Assembly (NCBI GenBank): GCA_963755495.1
Contig: CAVWJS010000006.1
Coordinates: 682,001 to 746,000 of the forward strand
DNA length: 64,000 nucleotides
Source: Bog-473 sp963755495
GTDB lineage: Bacteria > Actinomycetota > Acidimicrobiia > Acidimicrobiales > RAAP-2
Direction: 5' to 3'
Shown here: in pieces, positions 44,704 to 53,814 of the stretch
Numbering within the stretch: the first letter of the stretch is position 1
Layout of the letters: each line of letters opens with the position of its first letter
Made by a program: the position numbers and the translations under genes
The notes under the pieces: generated by a model
Database searches by the model: none
Seen by the model: only the letters and a program-made list of their open reading frames with translations
What the model was told of the DNA's origin: nothing

Positions 44704-45183
44704 ATGGTCGGCGGTGTGCGATGTCCGTGGTGCGCCGTTGATGATGACCGGGTCGTCGATTCGCGTCTGGCCGAGGAGGGCGGTGCAATCCGGCGCCGGC
44801 GTGAGTGCCTCGGGTGCGGGCGTCGATTCACCACGTTCGAGCGGGTCGAGGAAGTGCCGCTGTGGGTGGTGAAGCGCACCGGGCTCCGGGAGCCGTTCGA
44901 TCGGGCCAAAGTGGTGGCCGGCGTGCGATCCGCCTGCAAGAACCGGCCGGTGAGTGACTCCGACATGGAGGAACTGGCCCAGGCGGTCGAAGATGCCTTG
45001 CGGAGCGAGACGTCGGAGCCAACGAGCCAGCAGGTCGGGGTCGCCGTGCTGGAGCGGCTGCAGGCGCTCGACGACGTGGCGTATCTGCGCTTCGCCAGCG
45101 TCTACAAGGGTTTTGAAGATGCGGGCGACTTCCAGCGAGAGGTCGGGCTCCTGACCAAGACGACGGAGCCCAAACGGCGGTGA
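44704..45183 (+). CDS. nrdR: Transcriptional repressor NrdR
   Basis: NrdR represses ribonucleotide reductase genes in response to ATP/dATP. The zinc ribbon is VRCPWCAVDDDRVVDSR with ECLGCGRRFTTFERVE, and the ATP-cone domain follows (VVKRTGLREPFDRAKVVAGV, then FASVYKGFEDAGDF). The ATG at 44704 gives 159 aa, the usual length. It starts 2 bp after the LysM gene, so it probably shares the SOS-controlled transcript. No nrd genes are in the window. Confidence 0.95.
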   Translation: MVGGVRCPWCAVDDDRVVDSRLAEEGGAIRRRRECLGCGRRFTTFERVEEVPLWVVKRTGLREPFDRAKVVAGVRSACKNRPVSDSDMEELAQAVEDALRSETSEPTSQQVGVAVLERLQALDDVAYLRFASVYKGFEDAGDFQREVGLLTKTTEPKRR

Positions 45184-45886
45184 TGGACGAGACACCCGCG
45201 GTGGCGCTGGCCGTCTACGCCCATCCCGACGACGCCGATGTCGCCTGCGGGGGAACGCTGGCCCGCTGGGCCAAGGCGGGCACGTGCCGTGCATCTCGTG
45301 GTGTGCACCGACGGTGGCAAGGGGACGTTCGATCCCAAGGTCAAGTCGGAGAAGCTGGTCGCCATCCGGTGCCGCCGAGCTGGAGGAGTCGTCGGCCCTG
45401 ATCGGTCTGGCCAGCGTGACCAACCTGGGTTATCCCGACGGCGAATTCGTCGATTCGGATGCATTCCGGCGAAGTCTTGGTCGAATGGGTGCGGCGACTG
45501 CGGCCCGAGGTCGTGTGCGGCCACGACCCGACGGCGATGTTCTTCGGGCAGGAGTACTTCAACCATCGCGACCATCGCATCGCCGGCGACGGCCTTGCTG
45601 GATGCCGTGGCCCCCGCGGCCGCTCTCCCGCTGTACTTTCCCGACGCCGGTCCCGGCGCACCAGGTGGCCACCGTCCTGCTGTCGGGCACGCTCGAACCC
45701 GACGAGTGGGTCGACGTGTCAGAGACGATCGAGTGCAAGGCGGCGGCGGTCGAGTGTCACCGCACGCAGTTTGCCGAGCCCGGCGGGTGGGCCGGCGAGG
45801 CCGTACGGCGCCGGGCCGAGGAGGAGGGCCGGCGCGCCGGCGTGCCCTTCGCCGAAGGTTTCCGCCGGCTGACGCTCCGTGGGTGA
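45183..45886 (+). CDS. PIG-L/LmbE-type deacetylase, multiply frameshifted
   Basis: Family sequence is spread over three frames: VYAHPDDADVACGGTLARWA (zinc motif AHPDD), VHLVVCTDGGKGTFDPKVKS, ELEESSALIGLASVTNLGYP, LVEWVRRLRPEVVCGHDPTA with FNHRDHRIAGD (HxxH zinc ligands), and CKAAAVECHRTQFAEPGGWA at the end. At least five single-base frame changes are needed within 700 bp. Relatives include MshB and other N-acetylglucosaminyl deacetylases. The substrate is unknown. The last bases overlap the GTG start of dinB. Confidence 0.72.
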
Positions 45887-47180
45887 TCTCGCCCGCCTCC
45901 CCAGCATCCTGCACGTCGACATGGACGCCTTCTTTGCGTCGGTCGAGGTGCTCGACGATCCGTCGCTGGCGGGCCTGCCGGTCATAGTGGGCGGGGCCGG
46001 TGCCCGCGGCGTGGTGGCCTCGTGCACCTACGAGGCCCGGGTCTTCGGGGTGCGTTCGGCCATGCCGTCGGTGCGGGCCCGCCAGCTGTGCCCCCAGGCC
46101 ATCTTCCTGCCCGGGCGCCACGGTCGCTACGCCGAGATCAGCGGACGAGCTCCACCGGCATTCTGTCCGACATCACCCCGCTGGTGGAGCCGATCGGGCT
46201 CGACGAGGCCTTTCTCGACGTCGCCGGGGCGATCCGGATGCTCGGTGCACCCGCGAGAGCGATCGCGCACGGGCTGAGGGAGCGGGTGCGCGCCGAACTC
46301 TGCCTTGGATTGCGCCGTGGGTATCGGCCGCTCGAAAATGATCGCCAAGCTGGCTTCGCGGGCCGCCGAAGCCCGCGGCCAGCCGGGCCGGTCTCGTGCC
46401 CGGACCCGGCGTGGTCCTCATCGAGCCCGACGCCGAGTTGGCGTTCCTCCACGGCCATCAGGTGGAGGCGCTGTGGGGCGTCGGGCCGGCCACGGCCAAC
46501 CGCCTGCACGAGCTCGGCGTGCGCACCGTGGGCGGACCTGGCCGCCATTCCGGCCGAGACGTTGGTGCGCCGACTCGGCAAGGCCAGCGGGCATCACCTC
46601 TGGCGCACTGGCCCATGGGGAGGATCCCAGCCCGGTGACACCCAATCGTCCCGCCAAGTCGATCGGGCACGAGGAGACCTTCAGCCAGGACCTGGTGGAC
46701 CGCGCTGCGAGCTCGAACGCCACGTCCTGCGCATGGCCGAGTCGGTGGCCACCATGTTGCGCGGTGCCTCCAGCGCGGCCCGCACGGTCACCGTCAAGGT
46801 GAAGTTCAGCGATCTGTCGCTGCAGACCCGCTCGCACACGTTGGGCCAGGCCATCACGACCGGCGGGGCCATCGGCCAGGTCGCGGCCTCGCTCCTGGCC
46901 GCGATCGATCCCGGTGAGGGGATCCGGCTACTCGGTGTCAGTGCGTCGGGACTGGTCGAGGGAGGAGGGGATCAGCTGTCCTTCGACCTCGGTGACGGAC
47001 GCGAAGAGGGCACGCAGAGCGCGACGTCGCGCGAGCAGTCATGGCAGGACGCCACCGCGGCCATCGATGCCATCCGTGACAAGTTCGGCCGATCCGCGGT
47101 TGGGTCGGCCTCCATGGTCAGCGACGAGGGGGTGCAGGTTCCCGGCCCGCCGAGATGCCCCCTGGGGTCCCTCGGAGTAG
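45879..47180 (+). CDS. dinB: DNA polymerase IV (Y-family), multiply frameshifted
   Basis: Translesion polymerase motifs are present but scattered over frames: ILHVDMDAFFASVEVLDDPS (metal Asp), GVVASCTYEARVFGVRSAMP, PIGLDEAFLDVAGAIR (catalytic Asp-Glu), VGIGRSKMIAKLAS, VEALWGVGPATANRLHELGV, and a little-finger domain AARTVTVKVKFSDLSLQTRS with GEGIRLLGVSASGL. The likely true end is RRDAPWGPSE at 47180. At least five indels are required. As Y-family polymerases are often SOS-regulated, its place after lexA-nrdR is fitting, but no LexA box is seen directly before it. Confidence 0.8.
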
Positions 47181-47183
47181 GCC

Positions 47184-48320
47184 ACCACTGCAGCCACTTC
47201 CCGTGGTGGTGCATGTCCGCCAACCGGACCGGGGCCGTGCCGTCGGCCGGCAGGTGTACGAGCGCAGTGGCCAGGTTCGACGTCGGGCGCGGGCGACGGT
47301 GACGGTGGCGTCGGGAGGCCCGGGCGTCTCAATAGGCGACTCGGCGTAGAGGTGGTGCACGGTCCGCTGTCGGGACAAGGTGTCGGATCGTCTCGACCAG
47401 CTCCGCTTGCCGGTCCGGGCTCAGGTAAGCCGCCACCCAGGAGTGGAACACGACAAGCGGGGCGTCTTGCGGAATCGTTGCGACCACTCGCGGGCAGGTC
47501 GTCGATGATGTCGCCCCGATGGACGACGGGCGGCGGGGTGGTGGCGCGTGCGGTCATGAGCGCCCCGCGCAAGCGGGTGAAGCGAGTCAGGTTGTCGGGC
47601 CAGAGGCAGGCCAGCAGCCAGAGTGCGCCGTCATCGGACAGCGGATCGATCGGTGCGGCATCGATCCCGGTTCTGGCTGGCGATGGGCGGGAGGGCCAGA
47701 GCGATGGCAGTTCTGCCAGCACTCCCCGAACCGTGCACTCGAGCTGGACCTGCGCCTCGGGACGGCCCGCCCGAACGAGCGCGCCGTCAGTCGTCGGGGG
47801 TCAGTTCGCTGGCGGTAGGTGTACGCGTAGGAGTCGAAAAGCAGATTGAGTCCCGCCGACGTGCCCGAGGTCGAGCAGCGACAGAGGCTGACCAACGGGA
47901 TACCCGGCCGCGATGACATTGAACGCAGGAAACAGGGCGGTACAGCGCCCGACTTCGTTGGTCTGCGTGCTCCGTGCTGCGATGAGCTCGAGAAGCTCGG
48001 CGCGGTGGCTTAGGCAGAAGTCCTTGAAGTCGGCGACCACGTCACCCGAAGGTGGCGCTGCTTCTTCCTCGCCGCCCGATCGACCGCACCGTGTCGTAGT
48101 GCGCCGCGAGGGGATGCCGCGTCCCGGCGAGGAGGAGAAAATGCACGGCAGCCAGGAGCAGGTTCGGCCGGCGTTGGCGGATGGGCGCTTCGCCAATCAG
48201 CGCCAGGATCTCTGGATCGTCAGCGACGCCGCGGCAGATGGCGTCATAGGTGATGGCCCCGTCGCGGGCGGCCCCCTGCGCAAAGACGCGGAACTGTTCA
48301 GGGAGGGGTAGGTCGGACAA
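47184..48320 (-). CDS. DUF2332-family protein, multiply frameshifted
   Basis: Reading from a TTG at 48320 gives SDLPLPEQFRVFAQGAARDG and AICRGVADDPEILALIGEAP, then RRPNLLLAAVHFLLLAGTRH. Further parts appear in other frames: FKDFCLSHRAELLELIAARS, TALFPAFNVIAAGYPVGQPL with SAGLNLLFDSYAYTY, DDGALWLLACLWPDNLTRFT, and DMHHHGKWLQWW near the end. Together these match the DUF2332 family of about 340 aa, common in actinobacteria and of unknown function. Several indels are implied and the 3' end is approximate. It converges on dinB. Confidence 0.7.
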
Positions 48321-48324
48321 CGTG

Positions 48325-49263
48325 CTAGAGGCTGGCGGGAAGAAGCGGTGAGATCGCGGTGAAGAAACCGTAGAGGAGGACGAGCGCCACCACGACGCCC
48401 ACGCCGTTGATGACCCAACGTCGGCGACGGTAGCGGTGCGCCGAGAGCAGGACGACCGCCAAGAGGACGGCCAGAGCCAGGCCCCAGAGGACGGCATCGA
48501 GGAACTGGCCGTTCGAACTCCCAGCAAGGGCGCCTGTCTGCGCCGTGGTCTTCGGGCGACCCGTCTTGTGCCCCGAGGTGTGCGTCGGCTTGGTCGTTTG
48601 CGCCGGAGCACTGGCGAAGAGCTGGGAGTGGACGAGCTTGGCTGTCACCACGAGTCGGGTGGATGCGCTGAAGCGCGGATTGCAGGTGGTGAGGGTGACC
48701 CACGCGCCGGACTTATTTTGCAGGATGGCGCCATCGGACGGCGACACCACCTGGCTCCCCGTGGTGTCGTACACGAAGACGCCCTGCACGGTGGTGAAGA
48801 CGATGGGATCTCCGACCTTGAGCACGTTGAGGTTGTAGAAGGGATGCCCGTAGGTGGTGCGGTGCCCGGCCACCCCCGCATTCCCGGCTTGGCCGGGTAG
48901 CGGCGTGTTGGTGTAGTGGCCGGGGCCCTGTCGAAGGTCCTGGGTTCCCGTGCCCGAGACGATCACCTGGTCGATACCGATGGCAGGTATGCGGATCTCA
49001 CCGACCGGTGAGCCATCGGCCGGCTGAGAAGTCGTCGGAGCCACCAGTGGAAGGCCCTTGGGTAGCTCGTCGGTCGTCGTGGCGGTTTGCGCCAGGGCGG
49101 CACGCACCTTCGTGCTCTGTGCTTTGTGTTCGAGCGTGGTGCGCAGCACGTTCTGCGTGTGGGACTGCTGGAGCGAGGTGCCCCATACGAGGTAGGCCAC
49201 GAAGAGGAGGAGGACGATCCCAGCCCCGATCAGGACCTTCCCGATGATGCTGACGATGCGCAC
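48325..49263 (-). CDS. Class E sortase
   Basis: Sortases attach surface proteins to peptidoglycan. An N-terminal membrane helix (VLIGAGIVLLLFVAYLVWG) precedes the sortase barrel with IRIPAIGIDQVIVSGTGTQD. The catalytic triad appears as His134 in VAGHRTTYGHPFYNL, Cys194 in WVTLTTCNPRF and Arg203 in STRLVV. TLTTC is typical of class E/F enzymes. Two more hydrophobic segments end the 312-aa protein, which is unusual for a sortase. The gene is intact in one frame although flanked by broken genes. A protein with LAFTG, the class E type of motif, is encoded at 62123-62470. Confidence 0.9.
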   Translation of the reverse strand: MRIVSIIGKVLIGAGIVLLLFVAYLVWGTSLQQSHTQNVLRTTLEHKAQSTKVRAALAQTATTTDELPKGLPLVAPTTSQPADGSPVGEIRIPAIGIDQVIVSGTGTQDLRQGPGHYTNTPLPGQAGNAGVAGHRTTYGHPFYNLNVLKVGDPIVFTTVQGVFVYDTTGSQVVSPSDGAILQNKSGAWVTLTTCNPRFSASTRLVVTAKLVHSQLFASAPAQTTKPTHTSGHKTGRPKTTAQTGALAGSSNGQFLDAVLWGLALAVLLAVVLLSAHRYRRRRWVINGVGVVVALVLLYGFFTAISPLLPASL

Positions 49264-49322
49264 GAGGAGGAGAGGTTAGGTGGGGCACAGCCCACCGGGG
49301 GGGCATGCCCCATTTGCTCCAG

Positions 49323-50458
49323 TTAGGAGACGGTGACCAACGTGCCGAGCGGCGTCAGGGGGAAGACGATGGCGGCATTGGCGATGGGCATCTCGACACA
49401 CCCCACACTCTGGGGGAAGCCGTAGGAGGCCCTCGGGAAACCGTGGAGGGCGTCGCCGCCGTTGAAGTAGCTCACCCATCGGATCCCCGGGTCCACGTAC
49501 TTGGAGCCGTCGGGGTTGGTGCCCGACATGGTGGTCACCGTGTAGCGCGCGTAGACGGGGAACGTCCCGTCGGCGGTAGGTGCCGCCGCCACGCCGGTGT
49601 TGGCCAGCGTGTGGTAGACGGCGGCGCCGTTCTGGTAGACGGTCGTGGTCTCGGGCAGCGTCTTGGTCACGAAGACGTAGCCGTAGGGGAGCGCGTTGCC
49701 CTGGCCGTTCTCCACCGCGGTCAGCACGTCGCTCCACACCGCGGGGCCGGCTATCGCCGTCGACCTTGAGGTTGTGCTGCGCCTCGAAGTTCATCACGGC
49801 ACCCTTGGTGATCACGTTGTAGGTGCCCGGCGTCCACAGCGACGTCAGCGAGGCCGGTTGGTTCGGCCCAACGCCAGGTGAACGTGCCGACCTGCGCCGC
49901 TCCCTTCTTGGGTCGGAGAGGTCAGCGGTGAGGCCGCAGTGAAGTTGAGGGGGAGGTAGCCCAGCTCGGCCAACATCTGCTGCAGGCGGAGGGTGGAACC
50001 CGGGGCGACGGTGAAGGAGGTGGTGAAGGTGCTGTCCAGGTGCTGGCCCGCGCGAGCCCGACGACGCCGTCGGGCCACCGGGAACGGTGATGGTCTCCAC
50101 CGTGCCGGGTACGAGCGGCGCCGTCGCTTGGTACTGCAGGAGCGAGGGGGACAGGACCGCCCATTGGCCGGCCACCGGCGGCGACAGCGTCGGCATGGGG
50201 CTGCCGGGAGCGAGGTCGGTGGAGAACTGGACCGAGATCGTGGCGTCGCTGGCCACGTTGTCGCCAGTCGGTGCGGTGCTCACCACGCTCAAGGCGCGGG
50301 TGGGGCGGCCGTCGAGGCGGACGCCGCCGCGGTGGTGGCTGCGGGGGACGAGGACGAACCCGGCGGCGGCCACGGCCAGCGCCAACGCGCCGGCCAGAAT
50401 GACCCACAGGCGCGGCGTGCGCGTTCTCCTTCTTGCGTGAGTGCTTCCCCGGGGCCAT
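49323..50458 (-). CDS. L,D-transpeptidase (YkuD), frameshifted
   Basis: The enzyme class makes 3-3 peptidoglycan cross-links. From ATG 50458 (MAPGKHSRKKENAH) the frame shifts into a membrane helix (LWVILAGALALAVAAAGFVL) and an Ig-like region (ALSVVSTAPTGDNVASDATI). Another frame shows a peptidoglycan-binding-like part (STLRLQQMLAELGYLPLNF). The catalytic YkuD domain from 49739 is intact: LHGFPRASYGFPQSVGCVEM, with the HGxxx and SxGC motif holding the nucleophile Cys. Three or more indels lie in the N-terminal half. Family assignment is firm. Confidence 0.8.
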
Positions 50459-50491
50459 AGCAGCACAGATGCTACCAGTGGCTTTGGTGGC

Positions 50492-52876
50492 TCAAGCCGG
50501 CAGGGACGCCCAGATTGCCGCGGTGATCTGGTCGAGCCGGGCCGGGTCCGTCACCTTCGCCCCCATGTCCTCGCGCACGTAGAACGCGTCCACCACCAGC
50601 TCGCCGAGCGTGGAGACGCGGGCCGAGACGACATCGAGGTGGGCCTCGAACAGCACCCGGGTGATGCGGTGGAGCAGACCGACCTCGTCGGGAGCCCGCA
50701 CCTCGAGCACGGTGGCGCTCTCCGAGGCGTCGTTGTCGACCCGGACGTCGGCCCCCGGCACGTGGGCGGCCGACCGCCGCCGGACGGGGTACACCCGCCC
50801 TCGCTCGGACAGCCGCTCTTCCATCGGCAGCCGGCCGGCCAGGACCGCCGCCAGGTCCTCCCGGAGCCGGGCCGTGTCCGGCCAGGTGCCGCGGGCGACC
50901 TCGACGGTGAAGACCTCGACGGCCACGCCGTCCTCGCCGCTCACGTTGGCGGCCCGCACGTCCATGCCGTGGAGGGCCAAGCGCCCGGCGACGTCAGAGA
51001 GCAGGCCGGGCCGGTCGGGCGCGGCCACGACCACCTGGGGCGGGTCGAGGGACACCGAGGGCAGCCCGCTCGTCCGCACCTCGTCCATGAGCGTGCGGTA
51101 GGGCGCGGGGATCGGGACCGGCCCCGTCGGCTGCGTCTCGCCGGCCAGCTCGAGGTCGGCCCGCCGGACGAGCTCGGCCACCAGCCCGGCCTTCCACGAG
51201 CCCCAGGCCGACGGGCCCGTGGCGCGGCTGTCGGCTTCGGTCAGCGCGCCGAGCAGATGCAGCGTGACCCGGTTCCCGGCCGCCCGGGCGACGTTGGCCA
51301 CCGTCGTGGGGTCGTCCAGGTCGCGGCGCGTGGCGGTGTCGGGCAGCAGGAGGTGGTGGCGCACCAGGTCCACCAGTATCTCGACGTCCTCGGCCACGAA
51401 ACCCATCCGGGTGGCCATGCGGCGCACGACGTCCATGCCGACCTTGGTGTGGTCGCCCGGAAACCCCTTGCCGATGTCGTGCAGGAGGGCGCCGATCAAC
51501 AAGAGGTCGGGTCGCTCGACCGTCCCGGTGAGCTCCGACGCCAGCGCGGCGGCTTCGAGCAGATGACGATCGACGGTGTAGGTGTGATAGGCGTTGCGCT
51601 GCGGCTTGTTCCGCACGGCGGCCCACTCGGGGATGATGCGCACAACGAGGCCGTGCTGGTCGAGGGACTCCATCTTGTCGATGGCCGGGCGCCCCGCCGC
51701 CAGCAGGCGGATCAATGCGGCCAGGAGCTCGGGATCCCACGGATCGCTCGGCGGTGGCATGCGGTCGGCCAAGCGGTGCAGCGAGCCCTTGGCGATGGGC
51801 TGGTCGAGCTCCGCCGCAGTGGCGGCCAGGCGAAAGGCGAGGGAGGTGTCCTCGGAGACTGCAGCAGTCGGGAGGAGTGCGATCTCGCCGTTGACGTCGA
51901 CCATGTCCGGCCCGAGCTCGATGAGGACGTCGCCCTGTCGCTCCTTGCCGGACACTGCGCCGCCTTTGGCCAGCCGACGGTCGCCACGACGGAGTCGGCG
52001 GCGAGGTTTGGGGCTCGGGTCCCAGAGTTGGCGCCGGCGCCAGACGTCGTCGCTGACCCAGGCGATCTGACGTCCGGCGGCGGAGACAGCGGCCATAAGG
52101 ACGTCAGCATCCTCGAAGGCCAGCGCGGCGGCGATCTGGTCCTGGTCCTGCAGGAGCAGCTTGTCCTGCTCGCGCTGGGCGATGCGGTGCAGCTCGACCC
52201 GGACCCGGGTGAGCAAGGAGGTGGCCGGCTCGAGGGAAGCCAGGTCCGCGTAGTCGGCCAGCAGGGGAGCGTAGGCCGAGATCGCGCGCAGCACGCTCAC
52301 GTCACGCAGGCCGCCGTGGCTCTCTTTGAGGTCAGGCTCGAGCAGGAACGCCACATCCCCGGCCGTCCTGTGGCGCTCGTCCATCTGGGCCTGGAGGTCG
52401 GGCAGGTAGCGAGTGCCGAGGGAATCGCGCCAGGCGCTGCGGGCATCGGCGATCAACGGATCGGCCACCTTGTGGTCGCCCCAGACCAGGCGGGCATCGA
52501 GCAGGCCGAGGGCGACCCGCACGTCATCGGCGGCGGCGGCCAGGACCTCGCTCGGCCTGCGCACCGAATGATCGAGGTGGACCCCCTCGTCCCAGACCGG
52601 GTACCAGATGGCATCGGCGACGGCCTTGTATGTCGCGGTGGCCGGAATGAAGGAGCACGACATCGAGGTCGCTGTAGGGGCAAAGCGAGCTTCTCCCGTA
52701 ACCCCCGACGGCAAGAAGGGCCAGGTGGCGGTTGGTTTCTCCGACGGCGCGCTCGGCCACGCAGGAGAGCCATTCGTCCGCTTCGGCGGCATAGGCCCGG
52801 CAGAAGTCGTCACCCTGGAGGTCCGGCTGGGCCAGGAGTTGCGACGTCGTTCTCGGAGCGACGTGTCAGCGGCCAT
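50492..52876 (-). CDS. glnD: [Protein-PII] uridylyltransferase GlnD, N-terminal frameshifts
   Basis: GlnD modifies PII according to glutamine level. The main frame includes LEPDLKESHGGLRDVSVLRA, an HD domain (LLIGALLHDIGKGFPGDHTK) and two C-terminal ACT domains (VVAAPDRPGLLSDVAGRLAL and LEVRAPDEVGLLHRITRVLF). The nucleotidyltransferase motif VGGYGRSSLCPYSDLDVVL lies in a different frame near 52700-52640. The ATG at 52876 is in the main frame, so two compensating indels (near 52845 and 52630) are needed. PII and ammonium-transporter genes, its usual neighbours, are not seen here. Confidence 0.87.
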   Translation of the reverse strand: MAADTSLRERRRNSWPSRTSRVTTSAGPMPPKRTNGSPAWPSAPSEKPTATWPFLPSGVTGEARFAPTATSMSCSFIPATATYKAVADAIWYPVWDEGVHLDHSVRRPSEVLAAAADDVRVALGLLDARLVWGDHKVADPLIADARSAWRDSLGTRYLPDLQAQMDERHRTAGDVAFLLEPDLKESHGGLRDVSVLRAISAYAPLLADYADLASLEPATSLLTRVRVELHRIAQREQDKLLLQDQDQIAAALAFEDADVLMAAVSAAGRQIAWVSDDVWRRRQLWDPSPKPRRRLRRGDRRLAKGGAVSGKERQGDVLIELGPDMVDVNGEIALLPTAAVSEDTSLAFRLAATAAELDQPIAKGSLHRLADRMPPPSDPWDPELLAALIRLLAAGRPAIDKMESLDQHGLVVRIIPEWAAVRNKPQRNAYHTYTVDRHLLEAAALASELTGTVERPDLLLIGALLHDIGKGFPGDHTKVGMDVVRRMATRMGFVAEDVEILVDLVRHHLLLPDTATRRDLDDPTTVANVARAAGNRVTLHLLGALTEADSRATGPSAWGSWKAGLVAELVRRADLELAGETQPTGPVPIPAPYRTLMDEVRTSGLPSVSLDPPQVVVAAPDRPGLLSDVAGRLALHGMDVRAANVSGEDGVAVEVFTVEVARGTWPDTARLREDLAAVLAGRLPMEERLSERGRVYPVRRRSAAHVPGADVRVDNDASESATVLEVRAPDEVGLLHRITRVLFEAHLDVVSARVSTLGELVVDAFYVREDMGAKVTDPARLDQITAAIWASLPA

Positions 52877-52899
52877 GGCGGGAACGTAGCATTGGCTCC

Positions 52900-53168
52900 G
52901 TGAGCAAAGAGGTAAGCCGTCGTGAGGACAAGCAGCCGCTGACAGTGCGCCACACCGCTGCCATGGTCGTCGTGGGCGTCATCGGGGTGATCGTTGCCTT
53001 CGTGGTCCTGCAGCCATCGCCGGCATCATCTTCTTCTTCGTCAAGCTCGCCGTGGTGGTGGCCCTCATCGCCGGCGTCTTCTGGCTGCATCGGCCGTTCG
53101 AGGCGGTAGCGGCACCGCCCACTAGGCTGACCGCCCTGCTGTCACGGCGGCGTGGCCGAGTGGTTTAG
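52900..53168 (+). CDS. Small membrane protein, frameshifted, end uncertain
   Basis: From GTG 52900 the frame gives SKEVSRREDKQPLTVRHTAA and a helix MVVVGVIGVIVAFVVLQ. After about 53020 the plausible continuation is in another frame: IAGIIFFFVKLAVVVALIAG and VFWLHRPFEAVA, a second helix. The joined product would be about 85 aa with two membrane segments. In that frame the stop falls inside the truncated tRNA copy, so the true 3' end may have been altered by the insertion there. The function is unknown. Confidence 0.5.
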
Positions 53169-53182
53169 GCAGGGGCCTGCAA
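53146..53182 (+). pseudogene. 5' half of tRNA-Cys (truncated copy)
   Basis: These 37 nt are identical to the first 37 nt of the complete tRNA-Cys at 57095, from the acceptor 5' strand through the anticodon GCA plus one base. The sequence then diverges, and the anticodon-stem 3' strand, T arm and acceptor 3' strand are absent. It cannot fold into a tRNA. It marks the left edge of a 3.9-kb inserted segment. Confidence 0.88.
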
Positions 53183-53814
53183 CTTTCAGGTGCCTTTTTA
53201 AGAATGTCGATCGTCCCAAGCACTGGGGTGCCGATGCCTCCGGACCGGCGGTCTGGGGGTGCGTCCAGAAGATTGGGCGCCATGACAACAAGGAGGTTGT
53301 GATGACGTAACCAATCGACAAGCTGAGGGCAGCCAGCCGGTGTGAGTCCGGTCCGGGGAGACGCCAAGGTCCCCGGTAGCGAAGCCCCCGTGCGTGGTCG
53401 AGAGGCCGGGTTCGGAGCGGGGCCGAGCAACTGACCAGTCCGCAACATGAAGTGAAGCCTGCAGCGTCGTTACGCCGGTCCGTGCGCTGCACGGACGAGG
53501 AGGAGCCGAGCCTTTCCCCAAAGGGCGAAGGCCATGGACGGCACCAGAGAGCTTGGAGCGGGTGCCTAAGAATCTCCCGGCGCAGGGGGCGTGGAATGGC
53601 CAGAAGGGTGTCCTTGGAACTGGAGAGATCCTCCTCGGCCCCGGACCTGCGGTCCGGGAAGCGGCCCTGTCTATAACCGGAAACGGGAAGTGCCAGGCGG
53701 CCGAGAGGAAGTCGGAGGGGGCCGTAGTAGTGATGACGGTCGGGACAACACAACCCGACCCGAGCGAAGGGCCCCTACTTCACCGGTGCATTGCGAAGTT
53801 GTGGAGGAACCCTG

